From NCBI GenBank assembly GCA_016868095.1, contig VGHV01000050.1:1-11031 (forward strand): a stretch of DNA of 11,031 nt, read 5' to 3'. Position 1 is the stretch's first letter. Each line of letters starts with the position of its first letter. A program made the translations under genes and the position numbers. Origin of the DNA: Betaproteobacteria bacterium (GTDB taxonomy: Bacteria > Pseudomonadota > Gammaproteobacteria > Burkholderiales > Burkholderiaceae_E). Below, piece by piece: positions 1 to 6,157 of this stretch. The notes under the pieces are model-generated. The model saw nothing but the letters and a program-made list of their open reading frames with translations, did no database searches and was not told the DNA's origin.

Positions 1-194
1 GGCGTAGCCTGCTTTTGAGTGGCAATCGAGGATTGCTTGCCCGAGGAGCCACCTGATCCTAGACGTTTGCTCGCTTCGGCGTCGGCACTGAAAAGACCGG
101 CTGTCGCAAGCGCAAGAACCATAGCAAGACTCAAAGCAACATGCTTTAAATGCTGTGTGAACGATTTAAATCGCGAAGCGATAAAAGAACCCAT
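1..194 (-). CDS. Tim44-like domain protein, N-terminal part only
   Basis: The reading frame opens with ATG at 194 and runs off the left edge after 64 codons, so only the N-terminus is present. Residues 1-18 are basic and polar. Residues 19-37 form a hydrophobic segment ending near AGLFSADAEA, which looks like a signal peptide or a single membrane anchor. After it comes KRLGSGGSSGKQSS...TQKQAT, the typical Gly/Ser-rich start of bacterial Tim44-like proteins encoded next to ubiE in betaproteobacteria. The Tim44 domain itself would lie outside the window. The start is fixed by a strong ribosome binding site 6 nt upstream. The gene follows ubiE on the same strand after 57 nt, so cotranscription is likely. 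In bacteria the family is membrane-associated and poorly characterised, so no precise role is assigned. The identification rests on this short N-terminal signature and on the neighbour. Confidence 0.75.
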   Translation of the reverse strand, partial: MGSFIASRFKSFTQHLKHVALSLAMVLALATAGLFSADAEASKRLGSGGSSGKQSSIATQKQAT

Positions 195-200
195 GACTTT

Positions 201-207
201 TCCTCCT
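201..207 (-). promoter_or_regulatory. Strong Shine-Dalgarno for the Tim44-like gene
   Basis: Read on the minus strand, AGGAGGA lies 6 nt before the ATG at 194. It is the best ribosome binding site in the window and decides the start of the Tim44-like protein. It also suggests this gene is translated independently of ubiE. Confidence 0.8.
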
Positions 208-217
208 TAAATGTCAA

Positions 218-234
218 ACGGCCAAGCAGACCGT
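218..234 (-). repeat. Small hairpin between ubiE and the Tim44-like gene
   Basis: On the minus strand ACGGTC-TGCTT-GGCCGT can fold into a 6-bp stem with a 5-nt loop. One pair is a U-G wobble. On the plus strand the same position would be a C-A mismatch, so the structure fits RNA made from the minus strand. There is no run of U after it, so it is not a standard terminator. It could be a processing or stabilising element between the two cistrons, or chance. Confidence 0.3.
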
Positions 235-251
235 CCAGTGAACCGGTACTA

Positions 252-986
252 TTATGGTTTGATGCCCTCATGTAAAGCAACCACGCCACCAGTAAGGTTG
301 GTGTAGCGAACCGCTTCAAGGCCTGCTTCACGCATCAACGCTGCCAGGCTCTCCTGGTCAGGGTGCATGCGAATGGATTCGGCTAAATAGCGATAGCTGG
401 CTTCATCACCCGCAACCAGCCGCCCCAAGCGGGGTAGCACATGAAACGAATATAGGTCATAAAGTTTTTCAAGCGATGGATTGACCTTTGAGAACTCCAA
501 AACCAAGAGCTTCCCGCCAGGTCGCAACACCCGCCTCATCTCTGCAAGCGCTTTATCTTTGTGGGTCATGTTTCGTAGGCCAAAGGCCACCGTGACCCGG
601 TCAAAACGATGATCGCAAAAGGGTAAGGTTTCGGCATCGCATTGAACCGCCTGCGCTTTGAGTCCCGCATCAATTAATCGATCACGGCCGCGGGAAAGCA
701 TTGCACCATTGATGTCTGATAACACCACCTGGCCTTGAGCACCAACCCGCTTAGCCATGGCTAAGGATAAATCGGCAGTGCCGCCAGCCACATCGAGGAC
801 TTCCATGCCCTCACGCAAATCAGCGAAGAAAACAGCGACATGCTTCCAGATGCGGTGTAATCCGCCCGACATCAAGTCGTTCATTAAGTCGTATCGCGAA
901 GCAACCGAGTCAAAAACACCAGCGACGCGGGCTGCTTTGTCCTGCCTATTTACCTTGGAGAACCCAAAATCGGTTTGGTCTGCCAT
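252..986 (-). CDS. ubiE: UbiE, demethylmenaquinone / 2-polyprenyl-1,4-benzoquinol C-methyltransferase
   Basis: This 244-residue SAM-dependent methyltransferase carries out the C-methylation step of ubiquinone synthesis (and of menaquinone where that is made). It acts in the cytoplasm at the membrane face. E. coli UbiE has 251 residues, so this is full length. The first UbiE signature is at residues 32-47 ([16 protein letters not shown]). The SAM-binding motif I is [10 protein letters not shown] at 63-72. The second signature spans about 130-158 (FGLRNM...LRPGG), and the C-terminus ends in the usual [14 protein letters not shown]. The ATG at 986 has a GAGG only 3 nt upstream, which is unusually close. 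The gene ends in tandem stops TAA TAG. It follows the DUF971 gene after 51 nt and precedes the Tim44-like gene, a common betaproteobacterial order. In that context it probably serves ubiquinone synthesis. The identification is firm. Confidence 0.96.
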   Translation of the reverse strand: MADQTDFGFSKVNRQDKAARVAGVFDSVASRYDLMNDLMSGGLHRIWKHVAVFFADLREGMEVLDVAGGTADLSLAMAKRVGAQGQVVLSDINGAMLSRGRDRLIDAGLKAQAVQCDAETLPFCDHRFDRVTVAFGLRNMTHKDKALAEMRRVLRPGGKLLVLEFSKVNPSLEKLYDLYSFHVLPRLGRLVAGDEASYRYLAESIRMHPDQESLAALMREAGLEAVRYTNLTGGVVALHEGIKP

Positions 987-1037
987 ATGCCTCAGAAATC
1001 AGTGGGTGGGACGATGGTTTGCGCAGGCCTTGTGCGG

Positions 1038-1391
1038 TCAATCTCTTGATGCATCCGCAGCCTGTAAAGCCTTCAAATAATCGGCCCACATTGCTTCGTA
1101 TTGTTGGGTGAATCGGTATAACAAATCCCAGGAATAAAGGCCAGAGTCATGGCCATCGCTAAACACTAATTTCAGTGCATAGTTACCCACGGGTTCGATC
1201 GCATGGATGCGGACCTCACGCTTGCCGGTTTGCAACACCTGTTGTCCTGGGCCATGCCCCTGAACCTCAGCAGAGGGGGAGTGAACGCGCAAAAATTCAT
1301 AGCTCAGCTTGTAGCGCTTATCTTGGGCATATACAAGCTCAAGCACACAGGATTGCTGGTGCGAAATAATCGATTCAGGGATTGGAGCCAT
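1038..1391 (-). CDS. DUF971 (gamma-butyrobetaine hydroxylase-like N-terminal) domain protein
   Basis: This is a stand-alone 117-residue DUF971 protein. The family core is visible as VQGHGPGQ at 43-50, then VRIHAIEPVGNYALKLVF (about 60-77) and DGHDSGLYSWDLLY at 79-92. The open frame extends 20 codons further upstream, but that part lies inside the preceding gene. The ATG at 1391 is preferred because it overlaps the TGA of the dehydrogenase by one base (TGATG), the classic arrangement for translational coupling by re-initiation. The function of stand-alone DUF971 proteins is not established. The same domain is the N-terminal domain of gamma-butyrobetaine hydroxylase and the C-terminal domain of the Fe-S carrier HCF101. 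A role in Fe-S assembly for its coupled neighbour is my inference. It has only one cysteine (residue 15), so it is unlikely to hold a cluster alone. Confidence 0.88.
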   Translation of the reverse strand: MAPIPESIISHQQSCVLELVYAQDKRYKLSYEFLRVHSPSAEVQGHGPGQQVLQTGKREVRIHAIEPVGNYALKLVFSDGHDSGLYSWDLLYRFTQQYEAMWADYLKALQAADASRD

Positions 1392-4300
1392 CACAGCAAT
1401 ACCCGTTCGATGCCGCCTTGATTGGCCTTTGCGACGTACTCGGGCAACCATTGCGCGCCAAGTAAATGTTGGGCCATTTCAACAACAATGTAATCGGCTT
1501 CCATGCCAGTTACATCTTCATAACGATTCAAACCTTGTAAACATGAAGGACAAGAGGTCAGCACCTTGATCTTTTCTGCGGGCTTATCCGCGGAAGTTAC
1601 TGCGGTCTTTACTGCGCGGTTTTCTGCGGGCTTTACTACATCTTTTATCGCGCTTTTGCTCATCGCCTCGGCCGCTTTGAGCAATTCCTGCTCCTTTCGA
1701 AAGCGGACTTGCGTGGCGATTTCGGGACGAGTGACTGCAAAGGTGCCCGATTCGCCACAACAACGATCATTGCGTTCGATGCTGCCGTTGATCGACTCAT
1801 TCATCAATTGATTGACAACCTTGAGTGGCTGGTATTGCTTCATCGGACTGTGGCAGGGATCATGATAGGTGTAGCGTACACCGGTCGCATGTTCGAGTTT
1901 CATGCCTTTTTCCATCAAAAACTCGTGAATATCAATAATGCGACAACCGGGGAAGATGTCATGAAATGCATAAGACTGCAGCTGATCAAAACAAGTGCCG
2001 CAACTCACAACCACCGTCCGTATATCAAGATAGTTGAGGGTATTTGCCACCCTGTGGAAAAGCACTCGATTATCGGTAATGATCTTATCGGCCTTATCAA
2101 ACTGCCCTGATCCTTTTTGCGGATAACCACAGCATAGATAGCCTGGCGGCAAAACGGTTTGAACGCCAACTTCCCAAAGTAATGCCTGAGTTGCCAGACC
2201 CACCTGCGAAAAAAGACGCTCTGAGCCACATCCCGGAAAATAAAAAACCGCCTCGCTGTCCACATGCGTGCTGTGAGGGTTGCGAATAATCGGCACATAA
2301 CGAGCATCTTCAATGTCGAGCAGTGCACGCGCTGTTTTTTTCGGCAAATTGCCTGGCAGCTTACGATTCACAAAGTGCAGCACCTGCTCGCGCATCGGCG
2401 GTCGCCCTAGACTTGCTTGCGGACGTTCGCGATTGGGTCGAGAAAAGCGTTTGAGCAAATCGGCAGCAAGCCGTTGCGCTTTAAAACCCACATCAACCAT
2501 CGCAAGCCGGGTTGCACGAATCGTATCGGGATCGGTTGCGTTAAGGAAAAACATGGCTGCAGCATTGCCAGGGTTGAAGCGCTTTTTACCCATTTTTCGA
2601 AGCAAATTTCGCATGTTCATCGACACATCACCGAAGTCGATATCAACCGGGCATGGCGACTCGCATTTGTGACAAACCGTGCAATGATCGGCGACATCTG
2701 AAAACTCTTCCCAATGCCGAATCGATACACCACGCCGTGTTTGTTCTTCGTAAAGAAAGGCTTCAATAAGCAGCGAGGTCGCAAGAATTTTATTGCGTGG
2801 CGAGTAAAGCAAATTGGCGCGTGGCACATGGGTTGTACAAACAGGCTTGCACTTGCCGCAACGCAAGCAGTCCTTGATTGAGTGGGCGATCGAGCCAATA
2901 TCTGATTGCTGGAGAATCAATGACTCAGCACCCATAAGCCCAAAGCTTGGCGTATAGGCTCGACTCAAATCGGCGCCTTTGAGTAATTTGCCGCGATTAA
3001 AGTGCCCGCTCGGATCGATCTTCTTTTTATATTCAGCAAAAGGCCCAAGCTCTTCTTCGGTTAAAAATTCAAGTTTGGTGATGCCAATGCCGTGTTCACC
3101 CGAAATCACACCGCCAAGCGATCGCGCAAGCGCCATAATTTTTACAACAGCCGCATTGGCCTGCTGCAACATGCCGTAGTCGTCGGAATTAACAGGAATA
3201 TTGGTATGAACATTGCCATCGCCTGCGTGCATATGCAAAGCGACAAAGACCCGACTGCGCCGCAATCGTGAATGAATCGCGTGGATCGCTTCACGAATCG
3301 GTGCAAAGTAAGCCCCCGAAAACAACTCGTTGAGTGGCTTTAGAACATCTTGACGCCATGCAATCCGAATCGTTCGATCCTGAAGCAGTTCGAAGAGTTT
3401 GGGTTCGCGACCTTCGTCGATTGCAGCCTGCCATGGCGCAATCAACTTGAAATCTGCATCAACTAAGGCATCAACGCCATGAGCCCTTAGGGAAGGTAGC
3501 AGGCCTTGCAAAGGCAAATCCATCGAATCGATGAGAAAACGCCAACGTGCCATCGCCGTCTCAATGACTTTGCGTGCATCTTCCACACGTTGAACCAGTA
3601 AATCGTCAAGGGACTGTTTGGCAAACTCAGGATCATCGCCTGGCGCAATCGGAAGCTTTGCAACATCTTGTGCCAGAAAATCAAGTACGGCCGTGGCCAA
3701 ATCGAGCTTGTTCGCGGTGGAAAGCTCGATATTGATTCGATCGATACCGTCTGTATAACGAGCCATCATAGGCAGTGGTATGACCACGTCTTCGTTGATC
3801 TTGAATGCGTTGGTATGTCTTGCAATCGCTGCGGTACGTCCGCGATCTGCCCAAAACGTTTTGCGCGATTCAGCACTGACCGCAATAAAACCTTCGCCAC
3901 TTCGCAGGTTCGCCAGGCGCACAACCTCGGCGCTTGCACGAGCAACAGCACTATCATCATCGCCCACGATATCGCCAATCAATACCATCTTCGGCAAGCC
4001 ACCACGACGCGATTTGGTGGCGTAGCCCACCGCACGCAGGTAGCGCTCATCAAGGTGTTCAAGCCCGGCCAATAAAGCGCCTCCTGGGCGCTGATCCAGA
4101 TAAGCCTTGATTTCGACAATTGAAGGCACGGCAAGTGCGGCCTGTCCGAAAAACTCAAGACAAACCGTGCGGGTAAACGGAGGCATTCGATGCAAGACCC
4201 AGCGCGCCGCGGTGATAAGACCGTCTGTGCCTTCCTTTTGTACTCCGGGCAGACCGCTTAAAAACTTATCAGTAACATCTTTTCCAAGGCCAAGCTTTCT

Positions 4301-5455
4301 AAATCGATTGCCAGGAATGCTCAAGTTTTCAGATCGAATCGCGCCCCCCTGCATCTGCCCGTTTGCAGCAAGCTGATTGGGTGCGTACCAATGCAATGCG
4401 AAATTGGCGACATCGGCATCGTGGATTTTTCCCAGGTTATGGCCAATTCGGGTCACCTCGAGCCAGTTGCCCTGCGGGTCGACCATGCGCCACCAGGCAA
4501 GATTATCGAGCGCCGTTCCCCAGAGTACGGCCTTTTTGCCCCCAGCGTTCATGGCAATGTTGCCGCCGATGCAAGACGCTTCCCATGATGTCGGGTCGAC
4601 TGCAAAAACAAAGCCCGCACGATCGGCAGCTTCAGTCACCCTTTTGGTGACCACACCCGCCTGGGTTTCGATCACCGCGACCTTTTCGGGCAATCCGGGC
4701 AAATCAACGAGCTGTACCTCGCCAAGTTGCTCGAGCTTTTCGGTGTTGATCACTGCAGACATAGGATGCAAAGGAATGGCGCCACCGGTATAACCTGTAC
4801 CACCACCTCGAGGGATAATGGTCAAATCCAGATCGATACAGGCTTTAACAAGGGCGGCCACCTCTGCTTCTGAGTCGGGTGCAAGCACCACAAAAGGATA
4901 TTCAACCCGCCAGTCGGTCGCATCGGTTACGTGCGACACCCGCGACATGGCGTCAAAACAAATATTGTCTTTAGCGGTATGTTTGGCAAGCAGACGCATC
5001 GCACGCTTGCGCATCGATGAAGCTTGGGAGAGTTGCTGTTCAAAATGTGCTACCGCGCGCCTTGCCAACTCGAGCAAAGCCGCTACGTCGCCCGAAAGTC
5101 CAGCCCCCTCGTCACCACGCTTTTCGATATCACCAAGTCGATGATGCAATGCCTCAATCAGCAAGGCCTGTCGCTTGGGGTTATCGATCAAATCGTCCTG
5201 CAAATAAGGGTTGCGCTCGACCACCCAAATATCGCCAAGCACCTCATACAGCATCCGGGCAGAGCGGCCTGTTTTGCGCTGCGAACGCAAGCGCTCAACT
5301 AAGGACCAGCCTCGCTCTCCGAGCAAGCGCATGACGATTTCTCGATCTGAAAACGAGGTGTAGTTATAGGGGATTTCACGAAGTCGTTGAGCAGACGACG
5401 CCTTTGCTTCGGCTTGCTCAATGGGCCTTAGGGCCTCGGTTAGAGGAGCATTCAT
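1391..5455 (-). CDS. Giant FAD-linked dehydrogenase fused to Fe-S and CCG domains (DUF3683 family; D-2-hydroxyacid dehydrogenase-like)
   Basis: This 1354-residue protein joins two flavoenzyme halves to an electron-transfer tail. A DUF3683 region begins near residue 26 ([16 protein letters not shown]). The FAD-binding PCMH domain has [10 protein letters not shown] at 216-225. The FAD-oxidase C-terminal domain has the metal-site motif [10 protein letters not shown] at 741-750 and GEHGIG around E787/H788. Two [4Fe-4S] motifs follow, with Cys 863/866/869/873 and 925/928/931/935. Two CCG motifs follow those: Cys 1076, 1108/1109, 1152/1155 and 1201, 1232/1233, 1302/1305. The architecture is that of YdiJ and glycolate oxidase GlcD plus GlcF in one chain, so oxidation of a D-2-hydroxyacid (glycolate, lactate or 2-hydroxyglutarate type) with electrons passed to quinone is expected. 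The exact substrate cannot be read. I start at the ATG at 5455 (MNAPLTEAL, weak CAGG upstream) rather than the ATG at 5518, which adds 21 residues unlike the family. Its stop overlaps the DUF971 start. Confidence 0.9.
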   Translation of the reverse strand: MNAPLTEALRPIEQAEAKASSAQRLREIPYNYTSFSDREIVMRLLGERGWSLVERLRSQRKTGRSARMLYEVLGDIWVVERNPYLQDDLIDNPKRQALLIEALHHRLGDIEKRGDEGAGLSGDVAALLELARRAVAHFEQQLSQASSMRKRAMRLLAKHTAKDNICFDAMSRVSHVTDATDWRVEYPFVVLAPDSEAEVAALVKACIDLDLTIIPRGGGTGYTGGAIPLHPMSAVINTEKLEQLGEVQLVDLPGLPEKVAVIETQAGVVTKRVTEAADRAGFVFAVDPTSWEASCIGGNIAMNAGGKKAVLWGTALDNLAWWRMVDPQGNWLEVTRIGHNLGKIHDADVANFALHWYAPNQLAANGQMQGGAIRSENLSIPGNRFRKLGLGKDVTDKFLSGLPGVQKEGTDGLITAARWVLHRMPPFTRTVCLEFFGQAALAVPSIVEIKAYLDQRPGGALLAGLEHLDERYLRAVGYATKSRRGGLPKMVLIGDIVGDDDSAVARASAEVVRLANLRSGEGFIAVSAESRKTFWADRGRTAAIARHTNAFKINEDVVIPLPMMARYTDGIDRINIELSTANKLDLATAVLDFLAQDVAKLPIAPGDDPEFAKQSLDDLLVQRVEDARKVIETAMARWRFLIDSMDLPLQGLLPSLRAHGVDALVDADFKLIAPWQAAIDEGREPKLFELLQDRTIRIAWRQDVLKPLNELFSGAYFAPIREAIHAIHSRLRRSRVFVALHMHAGDGNVHTNIPVNSDDYGMLQQANAAVVKIMALARSLGGVISGEHGIGITKLEFLTEEELGPFAEYKKKIDPSGHFNRGKLLKGADLSRAYTPSFGLMGAESLILQQSDIGSIAHSIKDCLRCGKCKPVCTTHVPRANLLYSPRNKILATSLLIEAFLYEEQTRRGVSIRHWEEFSDVADHCTVCHKCESPCPVDIDFGDVSMNMRNLLRKMGKKRFNPGNAAAMFFLNATDPDTIRATRLAMVDVGFKAQRLAADLLKRFSRPNRERPQASLGRPPMREQVLHFVNRKLPGNLPKKTARALLDIEDARYVPIIRNPHSTHVDSEAVFYFPGCGSERLFSQVGLATQALLWEVGVQTVLPPGYLCCGYPQKGSGQFDKADKIITDNRVLFHRVANTLNYLDIRTVVVSCGTCFDQLQSYAFHDIFPGCRIIDIHEFLMEKGMKLEHATGVRYTYHDPCHSPMKQYQPLKVVNQLMNESINGSIERNDRCCGESGTFAVTRPEIATQVRFRKEQELLKAAEAMSKSAIKDVVKPAENRAVKTAVTSADKPAEKIKVLTSCPSCLQGLNRYEDVTGMEADYIVVEMAQHLLGAQWLPEYVAKANQGGIERVLL
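1571..1678 (-). repeat. Repeat-built Lys/Ala/Val linker inside the dehydrogenase gene
   Basis: This stretch encodes about 36 low-complexity residues (new numbering about 1260-1295) rich in Lys, Ala, Val and Ser. A 14-nt word (plus strand ttttctgcgggctt) occurs at 1572-1585 and 1620-1633, exactly 48 nt apart. It encodes KPAE at residues 1275 and 1291, a 16-residue period. It lies between the CC pair and the CxxC of the second CCG motif and makes that spacing 68 residues, against 42 in the first copy. It looks like a replication-slippage insertion that stayed in frame. Confidence 0.7.
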
Positions 5456-5481
5456 CAAAACCTGCTTAACGGAGCATTCAT
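5445..5481 (-). repeat. Duplicated start region (two copies of an 11-nt ATG-containing word)
   Basis: On the minus strand ATGAATGCTCC occurs at 5481-5471 and again at 5455-5445, 26 nt apart. The second copy is the start of the dehydrogenase. The first is out of frame with it, because 26 is not a multiple of 3. Similarity fades after the 11 identical bases, so this may be an old tandem duplication. Confidence 0.75.
5455..5481 (-). other. Possible 8-codon upstream ORF (MNAPLSRF) coupled to the dehydrogenase start
   Basis: The upstream copy of the duplicated start opens a frame of eight codons, MNAPLSRF. Its TGA (5457-5455) overlaps the dehydrogenase ATG by one base. It has no Shine-Dalgarno. 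If the TACAAT just upstream is a real -10 element, transcription would start at or near this ATG and the mini-ORF would be read as a leaderless message. It could also be a by-product of the duplication. That it is translated is inference. Confidence 0.3.
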
Positions 5482-5487
5482 GAAAAG

Positions 5488-5493
5488 ATTGTA
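5488..5493 (-). promoter_or_regulatory. Candidate -10 element upstream of the dehydrogenase gene
   Basis: On the minus strand TACAAT matches the sigma-70 -10 consensus at 5 of 6 positions and lies 32 nt before the dehydrogenase ATG. No good -35 (TTGACA-like) element stands 16-18 nt upstream, and there is no extended -10 TG. If used, the transcript would start close to 5481. The evidence is weak. Confidence 0.25.
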
Positions 5494-5532
5494 CGTAGAC
5501 TTTCTCGCATCGCAGCATTTCCCTACAGCGCG

Positions 5533-5558
5533 AAGACCGCTTCGTAAGACCGCTTCGT
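5533..5558. repeat. Perfect 13-bp tandem repeat in the yqaA-dehydrogenase spacer
   Basis: The word aagaccgcttcgt occurs twice back to back (5533-5545 and 5546-5558) with no mismatch, in the 139-bp spacer after the yqaA stop. The left unit with its flank, CGAAG-ACCG-CTTCG (5531-5544), can form a 5-bp hairpin with a 4-nt loop. No U-run follows on the minus strand, so it is not an intrinsic terminator for yqaA. Apart from this repeat, the duplicated start and the possible -10, I see nothing else in the spacer. Confidence 0.85.
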
Positions 5559-5594
5559 TTTGCTTGCGAGCATCAACAAGGTTTTGAATCATGC

Positions 5595-6104
5595 TCATGG
5601 CAGGAGCGATTTCCAGAACTGATCGGGAACCTCCATCAGCAACCAGGTCATGATGATGTAGCGTAAACACTTGCCGATCGCAATCCAGGCCAAGCAAGGC
5701 CAAAAGGCCAGCCTCAACCAGCCTGCCACCGCGCATAAAGGGTCACCAACAATCGGCAACCACGCAAGTATGAGCACTTTTGGGCCTAGCCTCTCAAACC
5801 AGCCCAAATAACGCTTGCCGCCCTTATTTCCAAGTGCGCCCATTGCGGCCGCCGCACTTTGAGCGCCTCGTCCCATCCAGTAATCGACCGCACCGCCCAG
5901 GGTATTACCCAGCGTTGCCACGGCGATGGTTAGCCAGAACTGCTCCGGATGCAGCTTGACGTAGCCGAAAACAACCGGCTCCGAACCCATGGGCAGGAGC
6001 GTGGCAGAGACAAAAGCTGTGATGAAGACCGTGGATAAACCAAACTGCGGCAGGGCAAACCAGGCAAGTGCTGCCGCAAGGGCATTTTCTAGGCTTGTGC
6101 TCAT
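5595..6104 (-). CDS. yqaA: YqaA-family (DedA/VTT-related) inner membrane protein
   Basis: This 169-residue hydrophobic protein belongs to the YqaA branch of the DedA/SNARE-associated (VTT) superfamily. Conserved pieces are SATLLPMGSEPVV at 33-45, GNTLGGAVDYWMGR at 66-79, and LPIVGDPLCAVAGWLR at 116-131 followed by GKCLRY at 144-149. These match E. coli YqaA block by block. I see about four hydrophobic segments (roughly 22-45, 55-76, 108-130, 134-155). DedA relatives have been linked to lipid or lipid-carrier flipping and membrane homeostasis, but the role of YqaA itself is not settled. Some relatives are somewhat shorter; E. coli YqaA has about 142 residues. The ATG at 6104 is preferred; an in-frame TTG at 6113 would add three residues. 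Neither has a clear Shine-Dalgarno. The gene is divergent from ilvA with 53 bp between the starts and precedes the dehydrogenase by 139 bp. Confidence 0.9.
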   Translation of the reverse strand: MSTSLENALAAALAWFALPQFGLSTVFITAFVSATLLPMGSEPVVFGYVKLHPEQFWLTIAVATLGNTLGGAVDYWMGRGAQSAAAAMGALGNKGGKRYLGWFERLGPKVLILAWLPIVGDPLCAVAGWLRLAFWPCLAWIAIGKCLRYIIMTWLLMEVPDQFWKSLLP

Positions 6105-6126
6105 GGCGTCCAAGCCGATCTAGAAT
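6098..6126 (+). promoter_or_regulatory. Candidate ilvA promoter in the yqaA-ilvA divergent gap
   Basis: TAGAAT at 6121-6126 matches the -10 consensus at 5 of 6 positions. TGCTCA at 6098-6103, 17 nt upstream, matches the -35 at only 3 of 6. Transcription would start near 6133 and leave a leader of about 25 nt, too short for a classic ilv attenuator. The -35 would lie inside the first codons of yqaA. I see no clear promoter for yqaA itself in the gap. Confidence 0.35.
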
Positions 6127-6134
6127 CGAGGATT
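6123..6134 (+). repeat. Left copy of a 12-bp inverted repeat flanking ilvA
   Basis: The word gaatcgaggatt lies just upstream of ilvA, overlapping the end of the candidate -10 and the expected transcription start. Its exact reverse complement lies just after the ilvA stop at 7706-7717. An 11-bp version also occurs inside the Tim44-like gene (24-34). The function is unknown and chance is possible. Confidence 0.6.
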
Positions 6135-6157
6135 GACCGATTTGGGGCATAACGCCG

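Noticed and set aside
19..210. A 63-codon plus-strand frame at the left edge
   Set aside because: It is antisense to the Tim44-like N-terminus, which has a strong ribosome binding site and family signature on the other strand.
212..217. Perfect -35 consensus TTGACA on the minus strand before the Tim44-like gene
   Set aside because: At 17 nt spacing the -10 position falls on the start codon region (ATGGGT), which is no -10. It is likely chance.
1392..1451. Longer DUF971 start 20 codons upstream
   Set aside because: The extra residues are encoded inside the dehydrogenase and read as a basic shadow. The TGATG overlap start is the natural one.
4076..4092. AGCGCC-TCCTG-GGCGCT stem inside the dehydrogenase gene
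   Set aside because: A 6-bp stem in a GC-rich coding stretch (RPGGALLAG) of a 4-kb gene is expected by chance.
5456..5518. Longer dehydrogenase start at the ATG at 5518
   Set aside because: The added 21 residues (MLRCEKVYV...) do not look like the family, and the AGGG before this ATG is only 2 nt away. MNAPLTEAL from 5455 fits the family better.
5455..5736. A 93-codon minus-strand frame covering the yqaA C-terminus and ending in MNAPLSRF
   Set aside because: Most of it is an out-of-frame reading of yqaA. Only the last eight codons, which follow their own ATG, deserve mention and are listed separately.
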